Source: Atrichornis clamosus (lineage: Eukaryota; Chordata; Aves; Passeriformes; Menuridae). From it: a DNA stretch of 64,000 nucleotides. Under the pieces are notes generated by a model, which saw only the letters and a program-made list of their open reading frames with translations, did no database searches and was not told where the DNA came from. Both the position numbers and the translations under genes were made by a program. The first letter of the stretch is position 1; each line of letters opens with the position of its first letter. The stretch lies in the NCBI GenBank assembly GCA_013400975.1, contig WBMZ01011912.1, positions 62,001 through 126,000 on the forward strand. Reading direction: 5' to 3'. Below are positions 39,613-51,106 of the stretch, one piece after another.

Positions 39613-39818
39613 AAAGCTCTCATTTCATTTTCTCCTTTATATTTCTCTTTGCTGTCCCTCGTATGGATGAGCAGACAAATATAAAGCTCTCATTTCATTT
39701 TCTCCTTTATATTTCTCTTTGCTGTCCCTCGTATGGATGAGCAGACAAATATAAAGCTCTCATTTCATTTTCTCCTTTATATTTCTCTTTGCTGTCCCTC
39801 GTATGGATGAGCAGACAG
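39613..39818. repeat. Minisatellite: three perfect copies of a 70-bp unit
   Basis: The unit begins 'aaagctctcatttcatttt' at 39613, 39683 and 39753, a constant spacing of exactly 70 bases. Copies 1 and 2 are complete. Copy 3 matches to 39817/39818, where the sequence leaves the repeat after 'gcagaca'. I see no mismatch among the copies. The unit is pyrimidine-rich on the plus strand and is not related to CR1 or the other repeats here. Frames through it on the minus strand repeat the same peptide and are not genes. Confidence 0.97.
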
Positions 39819-42800
39819 GCTCCCACATGGTCACTTCTGTTTATTTCTCTGGAGAGAGTACATGTACAAGCAAAAAGCCAGAAAGGTTTTTCCAGGGTGT
39901 GTACAGAAGATAAAATCCTCATAGAAATTTATTGATACAACTCTTTGGGGATAGAAAAACATAAGAAATGAGAAGCAAATTCTCTTTGTGACCATTCCAC
40001 CCTTCTAGGTTCAACTTCACCAATTTCATTATTTTATTGATAGTGTTTAACAAAAGTTTCTCAAATCAGAAATGTGAGCCAAACTCTTCTTGTTCTAAAG
40101 ACTTCTACTAAACTTTAAACACAATTAGATCCTGGCAGTATATATCTTGTTATGATGAATGAGATCTCCACAGATAGTTCAAGCTACACAGACCATTGCA
40201 TTAATTTTCTTTGCAACGAGAAGTCTTTCTTTGCAGTGAAATGAACTTTTTTCCCACTCTGAGCTTTTTTTATTACATTTTAGTTCAGTATTGAGGGCTA
40301 AAAACTCAGTGAGTCATTTGCTCAGCAGAGAAATTCCTGAGATAATCACCATTCTTTGAGGTATATCAGCCACGGCAGGGAGAGTGGCTGTATTCAATCA
40401 AGATGCTCACAGCGGACCCACATGGACCAGTACTGGAGGATCTGGAGGCTGCCTGCCCCAGTTTTAAAGCTGACAATCACTTTTTATCCCTTTTATTTCC
40501 TTTGGTAACAGGTGGGCTGCCTGGAGCCCTGCTCAAATACAAGTGTTTAAATTGACTGTGTTTTGGTCATACTTAAAGTCTCTCTGTAAGGGGCAAGGGG
40601 TTTGACCCTGTCAATAATAAAATCACACCACTGTCCATGTTTTGACAGTACCCCGTCACCGTGCCAGTCTCCCCCCTTGCTGGTGTAAATGGAAGAATGA
40701 TTAGCTCAAGGCACCAGTTCTCAGTCGTGTTTGAAACATCTAGTTGGAATAACACACTATAAAACTTACCCTGAGTATAAAAGTGACAGAATCCTGGATC
40801 ATCAGAGGGAGGCAGAACACAACAAAGCTGGATGTAGGTCAGATTCAGTCCTGAGAGACTTCTTTGCTCCCGACAGGGCCAGTAGCTTCCAAGGATGCTT
40901 TTGTTGTTGTCATTTAAGGAATTTAAATAGAGCATTAACCTAAAGGCTTTCCTTTGGTCTGCAGTAAGCATCTTTTCCCAAAATCTCTTGGTCTAAATAA
41001 CCAATTCACTTACTCATGTTTAATAGGAGAGAGTCCACAAAACTGAAGGAATATTGTTTTGGTTTGGTTTATTTTAGTGTTTTTTACATAAGGCAGCATG
41101 TAGCAGATCATGAAAGTCTGGGTTTTCTCATAAACACTGGAGAGAGTGCAACTATTCATATTCCTGAATGACTTTGTCACCAGGAGCTCTGTATCCTTGC
41201 TGGCAGACAGTACACACCTCGGTCACAAAGCGACATTTCTACTGAGTTAACTCAGATGAGAGCAGTTGCTTCTGTGTTTGGCAATTAAGTAAGTACCAGT
41301 TAGTTATTGCCCTCAACATTTGGAAGTTGAATTTTTTAATGGAAAATCTAGGGATCTGAAAACCCTAAACAGATCAGCAATCTTGTAATGGAACCCAGGA
41401 AACATTAATTAAAAACAGACTGGTTCCCACATTCTTATCTGTCCTCTGACAAGGAAAGATAGGAAATGCCTCAAGCAATTATACTTTAGTTAATTTATCT
41501 ATTTGCAAAGGTCTTTTTTTCTTTTCTTTCTTTTCTTTTTTTTTAATTCTGGTACAGCAAAGTACACTTTAGAACAATTTTATTTCCTGGTGAAGCCTTT
41601 ACAAGAGAACTTTGTAAACTAGCAGCTGCTATTTTTGAGCACTTCAGTATCTGTGTTGCTGAGTGAAAATGAGCTCACAAACATGGTGATGCAACCTACA
41701 CCAATACAAATAATTGTGTGTACTGACCACGCATGAAAACTTACTTCTATCGTTATCAACAAGAACCCAGTCAAAAAATCTATAGAGCCGGGACTTAAGT
41801 CTGGATTTTACGGGTTTTACTCTTCTAGAGTCTTGGATCTGAAAATCTCTTTTACTGCATGCAGCTGGTGAAAATACATGTGAAAGTCCTAAACTGGTAA
41901 GAAACTTTCTGTGGAGGTTCCTGGTTGATAATATGAGTCTATTACCTGTTGGGAGAGTACCTGCTGCACAGACTGATTTGACAAAAGATAGTCTGTAAAA
42001 TTCAGCTGCTGGTGCTTGGTGTCAAGGGCCTGAGTTAAACCATTGTAGTCTGGTCAACACAGTCATTAACCTCTGGAAAGATACAGTGACCTATGAGAGA
42101 TTTTGGATCATCTCTTTGACAAACCCTGTTGTGGCTACGACTGTCTTAGGAAACTGGGAACTGTAGGCTTAATCAGGGACACACCCTCATTTACAGATGG
42201 CAGTGGTCAGCCACTGCATGGATGGTCACCAACAGCTCCTCTGTAAAGAAGGTGGCTTCTTCAGGAAAAGGTCCTTAAGATGTCTAAAAATCTTTGTACC
42301 TTTACTTTTACCTCCTTGAAATAAGGAGGAAAGGTCTCTTCTGCTGTAGTTACACAAATTTCAGCCTCCAACTTTAAAAAAGTCCTTTATGCTGGCAGCA
42401 GTAGTGATTTGTTTCAGGATGGCACTGAGGCCTCCACATGGAAGGGAAACTACTGACTCTTAAAAAAGAAAAAAAAGTTTGAATTTTAATAGATAACAAA
42501 AATAAATAATAGCCTGAATAAAAATCAGGTCTTCTCTCAGTGAGACAGATTTCATACCCATGGCTTCTGCTGATTCCCTGGTTAGCCAAGGTCTCCAAGG
42601 AAGACTGAATAATTTGCCTTCAGTTTCTAAGGCAAAGGCCCCTCTGTCCTCCCATAGCCTCCTCTTTGCCCTCCTGCCCAAAAAGCAAAGATAAAATATC
42701 TCACATTAACAGGCCAACATAAAGCATAAGGAAGAAAACCAGGCACAAATACATATTTTCCCTTTTCAGTGACCTTTAATCTGTTTGCTTGTGTTGTGGG

Positions 42801-45358
42801 AAGCAATTAATAAAAATATGGAAAGAGTGTCAGATTTGTCACAATATTTTTTAGATGCCAGATGGCTTGCTCTTTAGGCCTATTTATCAAATACATGGCA
42901 TTTTAATGTATAAATTCGCACATCTTCATGCAAAGGGAAGAGATGTTTATTTTAACAATTAAAACCACAGAAAAGGTCTTTATTTTTATTTTGCACACAT
43001 CTTGCATTGACTCGCTGGCATTTAAGACTTTTGAAGGAAGGAAGAGAGGCATCTCCTAGGCAGCTGAACATATCTTTTATTCCTTATCTGAAAATGGCAA
43101 ACCCTGACCAGGTCAAAGATCACTTGAATTGGTCTTTTAAGTCAATGATCTTTTGCACACACAGTCAGGGTCCCAATCCCAGTTATGTGAGCGAGATGGG
43201 AAAGATTGCAACCTTCTGGCTGTATCAAGGTGGAGGAGGGGAACAGTAGCTAGAGCAGCCATGGGATCTGGCTGCAGAATAGCCCATGCAATTCAAATTC
43301 AGAGAGGTTTTGCTTTTGATCTGTATTTTTTTCATTTGGAAAAAGAAGCTTTATAAACCTGATCAAAAGTTTGTTGATACCAACAGAAGTCTGCAAAATA
43401 CTGATAGCTGTATAGTGACACGCAGCTGTGACATCAGTTTTTTCTCATTATCATATTCAATCCCATTCCTCTGATCTCTGGGAACAGAGTTTTCCTTCCT
43501 CTAGCCCTCTACAGCCCCGTTTGGCTTGTCAGCTCCCACAGCAACACTGCTGAGGCTGACAGGCCACTGGATTTTTTTCCAATCTTTGCCTCTGAAAAAT
43601 GCTACACAAGCACCAAATATTGCTGATGTGCATTCCCAAAAGTGCAAACAGCCCAGCAAGGAGAGCAGGGAAGTGGCTTGTAAGGAGGAATGCAGATGTA
43701 ACAGAAAACCAGAGAGCCTGATGTGCAGGGGAGCCTGAGCTGAACATAACCCCAAGGCTGTGTGGAGGAAGTTGTCCCCACCACAACTGGCTGCCTCTGC
43801 CCCCCTCCATACCTGTCTCCCTCTCCCACTGGGGGTCATGCTGGGCATCCCATAGCAGCAGCTTTGTACACATACCTATGCTGCAGTAACATAGCCTATA
43901 CTTGCCCTCAGTGACATCTGGGAGAAGCCAGTCTGGGTTTTCTGAGGTTTGGATTAGAGATCTTTCTCCTGCACATTACAAGCTTTTCCTTCAGGCTCTC
44001 CACTTTCCCAGGCACTGTGAATGCCCCCATTTGCTTTAGCTGATTTCTCTATTTGTCTTTTCCAATTTCCTTCACAGTGCTGTCAGATGAAAAATAATTC
44101 TGGGCAAGAAGTACACCTGTCTGATGTGTTGAAGGAGCAGTCCTAATTGCATGTGGCACTGCAGTACAGTGTAAGATAATTGCTAGAGGCAGATCTTCTG
44201 TATTGTAGATACATTCATGATCCTAAATCTGCAAGTGTCTGTAATGATAAAAGAAGCAAACTTCAATGAGAACTGATATTTTTCCTCTTTTGGTCAGGAA
44301 GGTGATTGACTAGCTTGTCAATCATGACTGAAACATCTATTTCTTAGAAATCAGTCTCCATATCTCAGGGAGATTTGGAATCTCTGTGACTGCTATCTGT
44401 GCAGTTAGTTTAAAATATGCAATTACTTCCACAGCTCCTTAGCACAGAGTGCACTAAACTGTCAGTCAAAATCATACTCTACATTCAAAGAGATTTATGA
44501 GAGGGTATGTACATGCAGGGTCAGATCAACAATTTACAATCATATCAATTTCCACTTGCATGAAATAAATTGTGTTTCACATAAACCAAGTCTCAGACAC
44601 CAGACCTGCTGCATGTCCCACGTTGTTGGCTGAACTAAACCAGTAAGTGTTTTGATTCCACTGGTCTCTGTTCACACCCAGCTCACAGACACGTTCAGAA
44701 GGTCCCAAGTGGCCACATGGCCCTACACGAGGAGTTAGAGCTGTGCTGCAGGCAACAGCCTCAGGGCCTATCTTACCGTCATGGGAAAGTGGAAGGCCAT
44801 GTATTATCAAGAGTTGCAATCCTGATAAAGGCTGGAAGCATTCACAGGTGCATTACGGCAGCTTGGCTGGCAGGCAGTGATTTTATAGGATGGGCCAATG
44901 TGTATGGGCTTGGCAGAAGAATCAAAGGTAGTTGTTATGCCAGCACTTATGCTAGGGAAGGAAAAGGGAACTCTGAATAAATTGGGATGTGGGTAGTATC
45001 TTCTTCTCTTACTCCACCTTCGGCTGGTGCAGAGGTCATGACCACTGCCTCTCTTTAGCAGATTATCCGTGGTCATATCCTCATTTACCACTGCTTAACC
45101 CAAACTAGATGAAGGAATCTGTGTCAGATTAGACCCTAGATACATCCTGGGAGAAAGGAAAAATGTTCTATGCCTAAAAAGCACAGTGAAAACAGTCTGA
45201 GATTTTATTATTAGATGCTGTCCTTCAAACATCTCTACTTCAATAAAAAGTGTGCTGGAGTTAAGACCAGGGCTGTCTGTGGTCAGCATTCAGATAACAA
45301 GTGTTTCCTGTAGGCAAAATATTACATGATTCCAGTGTGGGATGGGGACAGGTCTGCA
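39819..45358. other. Unique noncoding sequence, AT-rich
   Basis: About 5.5 kb with no exon or mobile element recognised apart from a pyrimidine tract at 41512-41544. Overlapping frames on both strands near 43500-43870 (for example 115 codons, -) are mutual shadows without a domain. The 132-codon frame at 40573-40971 (-) is likewise unassigned. Confidence 0.5.
41512..41544. repeat. Pyrimidine tract (T with regular C interruptions)
   Basis: About 33 bases of T-rich sequence with C every four to six bases. Low-complexity sequence. Confidence 0.85.

Positions 45359-45384
<26 letters not shown>
45359..45384. repeat. Microsatellite (TG)13
   Basis: Thirteen uninterrupted TG units, long enough to be length-polymorphic in a population. 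This is the longest perfect dinucleotide array in the window. Confidence 0.97.
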
Positions 45385-45390
<6 letters not shown>

Positions 45391-48300
45391 ACTGAGTGCG
45401 TACAGGCTGTGTAGGTTCACATAGTTTGGACTGTGCTCAGAAGCCTCAAAATGCCTTTATGTTACACGGAAAAGCATTTCAAACTTGATTTGGAGAGGCT
45501 GAGGTTGAGATTAGCCAAACCCACAGCCCTGACACTCCATACAATCCCGCCTAGTTTGGAAAGAGTGGCTGAACTCAGCTTGCCACGAACTTCATCTTCT
45601 AATAAAGCTTAAGTTGTGTGAAAGTTGATTTAGAAGCAATTTCATGTAAATAAGTTACAGCGGGTAGAAACCAGGTGCCTTTGGCCCCTACTATTTGCTG
45701 AAGGCTGAGTTATGCACTCTGCCACGTGTACATTGTTGGTGATCCCCAAGAACGTGATATAAAAAGCAGTGTAGTGCAGGTAACAAGAGATCCAGAAGAA
45801 GAATGCTCTCATGTCCAGAAAATAAAGCTGATTAGTTTTCATATATCCCTTTGGTGGACCCTTGGCCCCATGTTTGTTGGAAAGCACGTATTCAGCTCAT
45901 AGGACATAAGGGTGCTATGTGATGGCCTCTCAAACTCAGTTTCCAAATGTTTCTGTCTTGGAAAACATTTGTTGTCCTCCTAAGCATTTTGGAAACACAC
46001 CTGACCTCCTGTCATGTCACCATGCTTGGGTATCACCCTCTACAAAGGGAATGGGAAATGTTCAGAAGTGATGAGGAACCAGCTCAATGCAGGATTTTAA
46101 GGCATTGCAGATTCAGCATGATTCTACTTGATTTTGAAAAGCTTAAATTTTCAGGTTAAAATTTTAATTGAGCTCTAGGCCACTTGTGGCACTCTCTCTA
46201 AGTCGTTTATTTGCCTTTTGAGAACAGGAGAATAGAGAAAAGTTTCCTTTTGATGACATTCTGCCTACCCAAATATCAATAACAGGATTTAATAGCTTCT
46301 TGTCTTTAACTCTGACGCATTGTTGCAGTTAAACTACTATCATGTTTCATACCTGAACTTGTTCCCATCAGTGATGAATAGAGCATTGCATTTTTATATA
46401 CTATATCTCAGCCACAGACTGTAAATTCTCTGTAATCCTTTTGGGGCGAAAAGCACTAGGTAATGATAGGTATGAATCATTTTATGTAATATCTAGCTGC
46501 AGTTATCACTGTTTTAGATATTCATCTCACATTAGTGCATAGATGTTTAGAAGACGGGATTAAATAAAGCAAAATTTTGCATCACTTAATGCTTTTTGCA
46601 TTAAGGTAAATAGAGCTGGGGTTTTTTTACTTCTGTATTAAATCCTAATTCCTACCATGGCTAATATGTTTGGGCTACATGCTGCTCATTGTAATTCTAT
46701 TTCTAAATAAAACTGAAAAATAATTAGACCCTTTCTTCCTCCCAATGGATTGAAAAAGATGTTTAGATTCTTATCCAGAAGCCGTGTGAATAGTGGCATT
46801 TAAAAGAACAAGTTACCAGAAATAGGGTGTCCAAGGAGTACTGTGAAAAGCTTACAATTGATGTGCTTCCTGCGTGAAGCATCAGTTCACTGCGAGTCTT
46901 CCTTGGCAGACGAAAAGCTGTCACACCAGAAACAAATGGTCACCTCAGCATTCCTGTTCGGAGCTGCCAGTGTCTTGGCTTGTGTACGTGCATATTTTGG
47001 TGTCAACACTCAGTGCCAGTAGAGCCATATTATCTTCTGAGCATTTATGCACCCTGTCAAGCCACTATTAATTTCTGTTTTAACCTTGTTATGAACAAGA
47101 GAAAGAATAACATTACTGTCTGAGGAAGAGCTGAGCAGACAGTATTAAAGCGTGATCAAGTCAGTGACAGAGGGAAAGGAGCTTCTCTGCAGCTCCCATC
47201 ACATGGTCCAAAGACTTGCATGAAGGGGAAAGGCAAGCCTTGGAGGAAAACTGAGGGAAGCCCATAAATGAGCACTGCATCTTGCAGCAAGCTGGTACTT
47301 GCTGCTGTGCTCACATCATGCCAGGCAGCATCCTCTGGCAAACCCGGTGCTGTTCCTGGGGGCAAGGGCTTATGTTCTTCAAAGGTGCATTTAAAACATC
47401 TTCTTTTCTTCTCCAAGCTTCCATATAAAGCCCAATAGTGGTCATTCTTATTGCTGTTATATATCTTTAAAATATCCTTGTGATGCAATGAGAGGTCTTT
47501 CCCCCTTTAAGAACACAAATTGCAGTCTAGAGTGATGAGAGTGGCAGAGGTGTGGGAAACAGAGGGTTTCCATCTACAGAAGGAGAGTCTGTGCACAGCA
47601 TCAAGGAACTGTACGAAATCTCAGGGGAAGCTGAGGAAACAGAAAAGGTTTGAACTCTGATCCCGAGAAGGGCAGTGACTACAGAATTGTGTCCATCTTC
47701 AGGTGTGATCCTTGCACTGAATGCATCCTTTTGCTCTCATCTCAAATCCACTTTAAGTTGGTCTGTCTTCACTCCAGCTGTATTAGAATTAAATAAGTAA
47801 TAATATTAGTAACAATTTTTAAATTTGAATGAAACACTTTGATGCTCAAACAAGATTCCAGTTTGTCATCATCAGGAAAATCAGGACTCATTTGAATCCT
47901 GGGTGTCCTTCATTGATAGTCAACTTCTCTTGCCCCATTCTTCTTCTATAAAACTTCAAATAGGCAGAGCAGGAGAGAAGGCCACCTCACTCGGGAACAT
48001 GGTACAGCCTGGCGTTTAGAGCACATCCCCAGAATACAGGGAGGTCTGCTATGTCTTGTTTTACCCCTTCACAGGTGACAGGCAACTGAGCCTGCTCTTC
48101 TCATCTACTTTATAATTTTATTCTTAGATACACAGCAAGTTGGTAGCGACTCTTTCTCCTCCACTTTTTGGCTGTAGTTCACGTAAAAAGTAGTATTTCA
48201 AACCCATTGCTGAATTTGACACAAACTGTGGATAGTCTTTAATTCTTGATTTTATCTTTTTCTTAGACAAATACATTACTTTCAGAATTTGATTTCACTT

Positions 48301-48604
48301 TTTTTTGGTCAGATCTTGGGTTTTATTTAGTCTTGCTGTTTAGCTGTTACTAGAGAAACTGGTATGTTTCATCCCAGGTGGAAAGCAGGAGGAGGAAGAA
48401 TTCTGCATCCCAGAATTATGTTAGCACGGGAGAGGAGGGGAGTCAGGTGCACCTTGTGGGCCTGACCCCACCTATCCCCTGGCTTGGCATCCCACATACC
48501 ACAGCTGGTTTTGCACATGCTATCAATCCTGCTCCAGAGCTTCCTTCTCCAGGATGGGAGCCAGGGAGAGCCGGAAGAAATGTCCTCCCCAGCTGTCCCA
48601 GCAG
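45385..48604. other. Unique noncoding sequence
   Basis: AT-rich sequence with no recognised exon or mobile element. The stretch near 46420-46560 was considered as an old interspersed repeat but has no secure match. The 110-codon frame at 47156-47488 (-) shows no domain. Confidence 0.5.
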
Positions 48605-48694
48605 CAAGTGCCAGAGGCGGGGGAGGTTCAGGGTTCAGTGCAGGGTGAGTGCCNAACAAGTGCCAGAGGTGGGGTTCAGTGCAGGGTGAGTGCC
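48605..48694. repeat. Imperfect direct duplication around a single N (48654)
   Basis: The segment 48605-48653 (49 bp, starting 'caagtgccagagg', ending 'cagggtgagtgcc') recurs as 48657-48694 (38 bp) with the same start and end but 11 fewer internal bases. One ambiguous base (48654) and two bases (aa) lie between. The arrangement fits either a real GC-rich tandem repeat or two contig ends that overlap but were joined by a nominal one-base gap. Confidence 0.85.
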
Positions 48695-50792
48695 CCACAG
48701 CCTGGCCACGGAGATGTGTGACGGAGTCTTCAGCTCTGCCAGGGGCATATGGGGAGATTACCAAAGCAATGACTACTGCTAGCCTGGAGTGCTGTGAGAG
48801 CAGGAGCCTCTTCCTGCTGAAACACAGCAGATTTTCATGTTCAAATGTGACTGACAAATACAGTCTCAATAACTGTTTAAGGCAAATCAATTAATTTAAC
48901 ACTCCTAACTTGCACTGTGTCTCAGCATTCTGTAATTGGATTTTGATGGGATTTTCATTAGAGCTCCAAAGGGACGAAGTTGCATTTATTTAATAGTTCA
49001 AAGGAAGACAGGGAACTTTCTGAAATCCATTTAGATTGTCACCATTTAACTTATTTATATAAAACAGGTTTGTCTTTTATTAGGAAACTGGGAATAATTT
49101 TATTTATACATGTTTCTAACTTCAATTTTGCCATAAGAGACATGAAACCATTTTATCACTTATACTCAGCCCACTGTGGTGACATTTGATGATCATATAA
49201 TCTACTTGTTTCACTCTAACACAGTTTAAGAAATGTTGCTATTAACTTTCTACTGCCTGAAAACACTTATTTTGCTATTATTATTATTATTTTATTACTT
49301 TTTTTAATGCCAGAGATTAGAATCTAAAATGCCTGCCTACTTTCTCTTTTGATGTAGAGGCAACAAAGGGATGAAATCTATCAGGCCTGCCTTTCACAGG
49401 CAGTGGTTTCTCACACCAGGGCTGTGGTGTATGCTTATTTTCCCCAACCCCTAGACTTTATGTATCTGGCAAGTCAGCCATCCAGCCATCAGCCAGCGAT
49501 GCTGCATGAGATATCTAAAATCTGAATGAATACTGCGACAGTGGCTGGCTAGGTAAGTGCCCAGTGCTGTCTGATTAGCATGCAGGAGGCCTGCCAGGAT
49601 GTTAAGAGTAAAAAGCATTGAGAAGGGAATGTCAGAGAGGATGGGGCAGCAGTAGAGACAGGCAGTTTCTGACTCTCATATTTGGATGTTGACTCCATGC
49701 AAGCTGAAGATGAGGGCACGGAACAAATCGCCAGAGGGGAGTAGCCCATGGAGTGTACTGGGCTGCTATTTTTAGATCGGCCAGGAGGAGACTTGCTATG
49801 GGACCTGCAACCCAGGGGAGCAGCCTGGGAGCACCCTCTTGCCATGTGTGGTGTCCCTGCCCACCTGGTGCCTCTCAAACCCTCTGTTTGGATAGAGGAG
49901 CTGGAGGAGGTCGTGTAAGGCTTTGTACAGGAGCTACAGGCTCAGTGCCCACAGCGCAGGGTCCTGCAGTACCTGGTATTGTGGCAACAATTTATTTGGT
50001 AAAAAAGCCCTTTTACAGGGATAGACCAGTGTGGGGCTATTCTGTTGTTCATCAGAATGATATTTTTTTTGTTTCTGCTTGGCCCTGTTGGACGGTAGCG
50101 CAGTGTTATGTGGCACAGCAGGATGACCAGGAGTAAAGTTTTTAATCAGGAATAGCTGACAGTGACCAAAGGAAGAGCTGTGGCCAAGAACATCCCTGGC
50201 TGGGCCAGCACGGCAAGCTGGCTGCTCTTGGGCACAGCAAAACTCTCAGATTCTGGGTCATTTATGGAGCCTGGCATCATAGCTGTCTCCTCTTTCCATT
50301 TGGTTTAGTCTGATTGAGCTGGGGAGGAAGGTGAGTTTTTGGGGGAGAGGGACAGGCTGCCAGGTTTCAGGGGCTGGGTGCTTCACCTGCAGGTGCTTGG
50401 ATTCAGGCTGTGCCACAGGCTGGAAAAATTGACTTCAACAGGCTGAAATCAAGAAGGAGCAAAACTGAGGTATTTTCTACATGAAAAACCACACTGTTGT
50501 GCTCAAATTTTGCAGTGAATGCTGCTCAGACACCTTTCTTGAGATGATTCTTGGAAAGGGTGGAGAACATTAAAATCCACAAGTCAAGTCTGTAGCTGTT
50601 CAAAGATGAACACCAGAGCAGAGACTTCTACAGCACCATGTGCTGTCATTAAAACATCTTAAAAACCAGGGAAATCTTATCTTTAAGAGTAATTTTCCTC
50701 CTCAGTTTTCTTTCTACTACTTTTAAAAACCTGTGAGTTAATAGGTTAATAAGTACAGGTTAACACCTTCTGAAGGGTAAGCCTATAAGGAA
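48695..50792. other. Unique noncoding sequence
   Basis: No exon or mobile element was recognised. The 173-codon minus-strand frame (48369-48890) reads through the ambiguous base and the duplicated segment and so cannot be trusted. The frames at 49549-49878 (-) and 49753-50136 (+) overlap each other and have no domain. Confidence 0.5.
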
Positions 50793-51106
50793 GCCAGAGA
50801 GGGACCCTTCATAAGGAACTGTAGTGGTAGGACAAGGGATGATGGGCTCAAACTGAAAGATGGGAAATTCAGGTTAGATATGCAGAAGAAATGTTTTACT
50901 GTGAGGGTGATGAGGCACTACAACAGGTTGCCCAGAGAGGTTGTGAATTCTCCAAATCTAACAGTGTTCAGGACCACGTTGGATGGGCCCTGAGCAACCT
51001 GCTCTAGTGGGAGGTGTCCCTGCCCATGGCAGGAGGTGGGAACAAGATGTTCTTTAAGGTCCCTTCCAACACAAAGCATTCTAAGTTCCTATTCTACGAT
51101 TCTGTA
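50793..51106 (+). mobile_element. CR1 LINE 3' end fragment
   Basis: About 310 bp of CR1 in sense orientation. Typical segments in order are 'gacaagggatgatgggctc' (near 50832), 'ttttactgtgagggtgatga' (near 50894), 'caggttgcccagagaggttg' (near 50923), 'gtccctgcccatggcagg' (near 51017) and 'aaggtcccttccaac' (near 51057). The terminal octamers are attctacg (51091-51098) and attctgta (51099-51106). It is truncated at the 5' end, noncoding and inactive. Confidence 0.93.

Noticed and set aside
46400..46560. Possible ancient interspersed repeat ('actgtaaattctctgtaatc' region)
   Set aside because: Resemblance to known L2/L3/MIR tails is confined to a few short words in inconsistent order.
48369..48890. 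173-codon minus-strand frame as a gene
   Set aside because: It reads through an ambiguous base and a probable assembly duplication, and has no recognisable domain.
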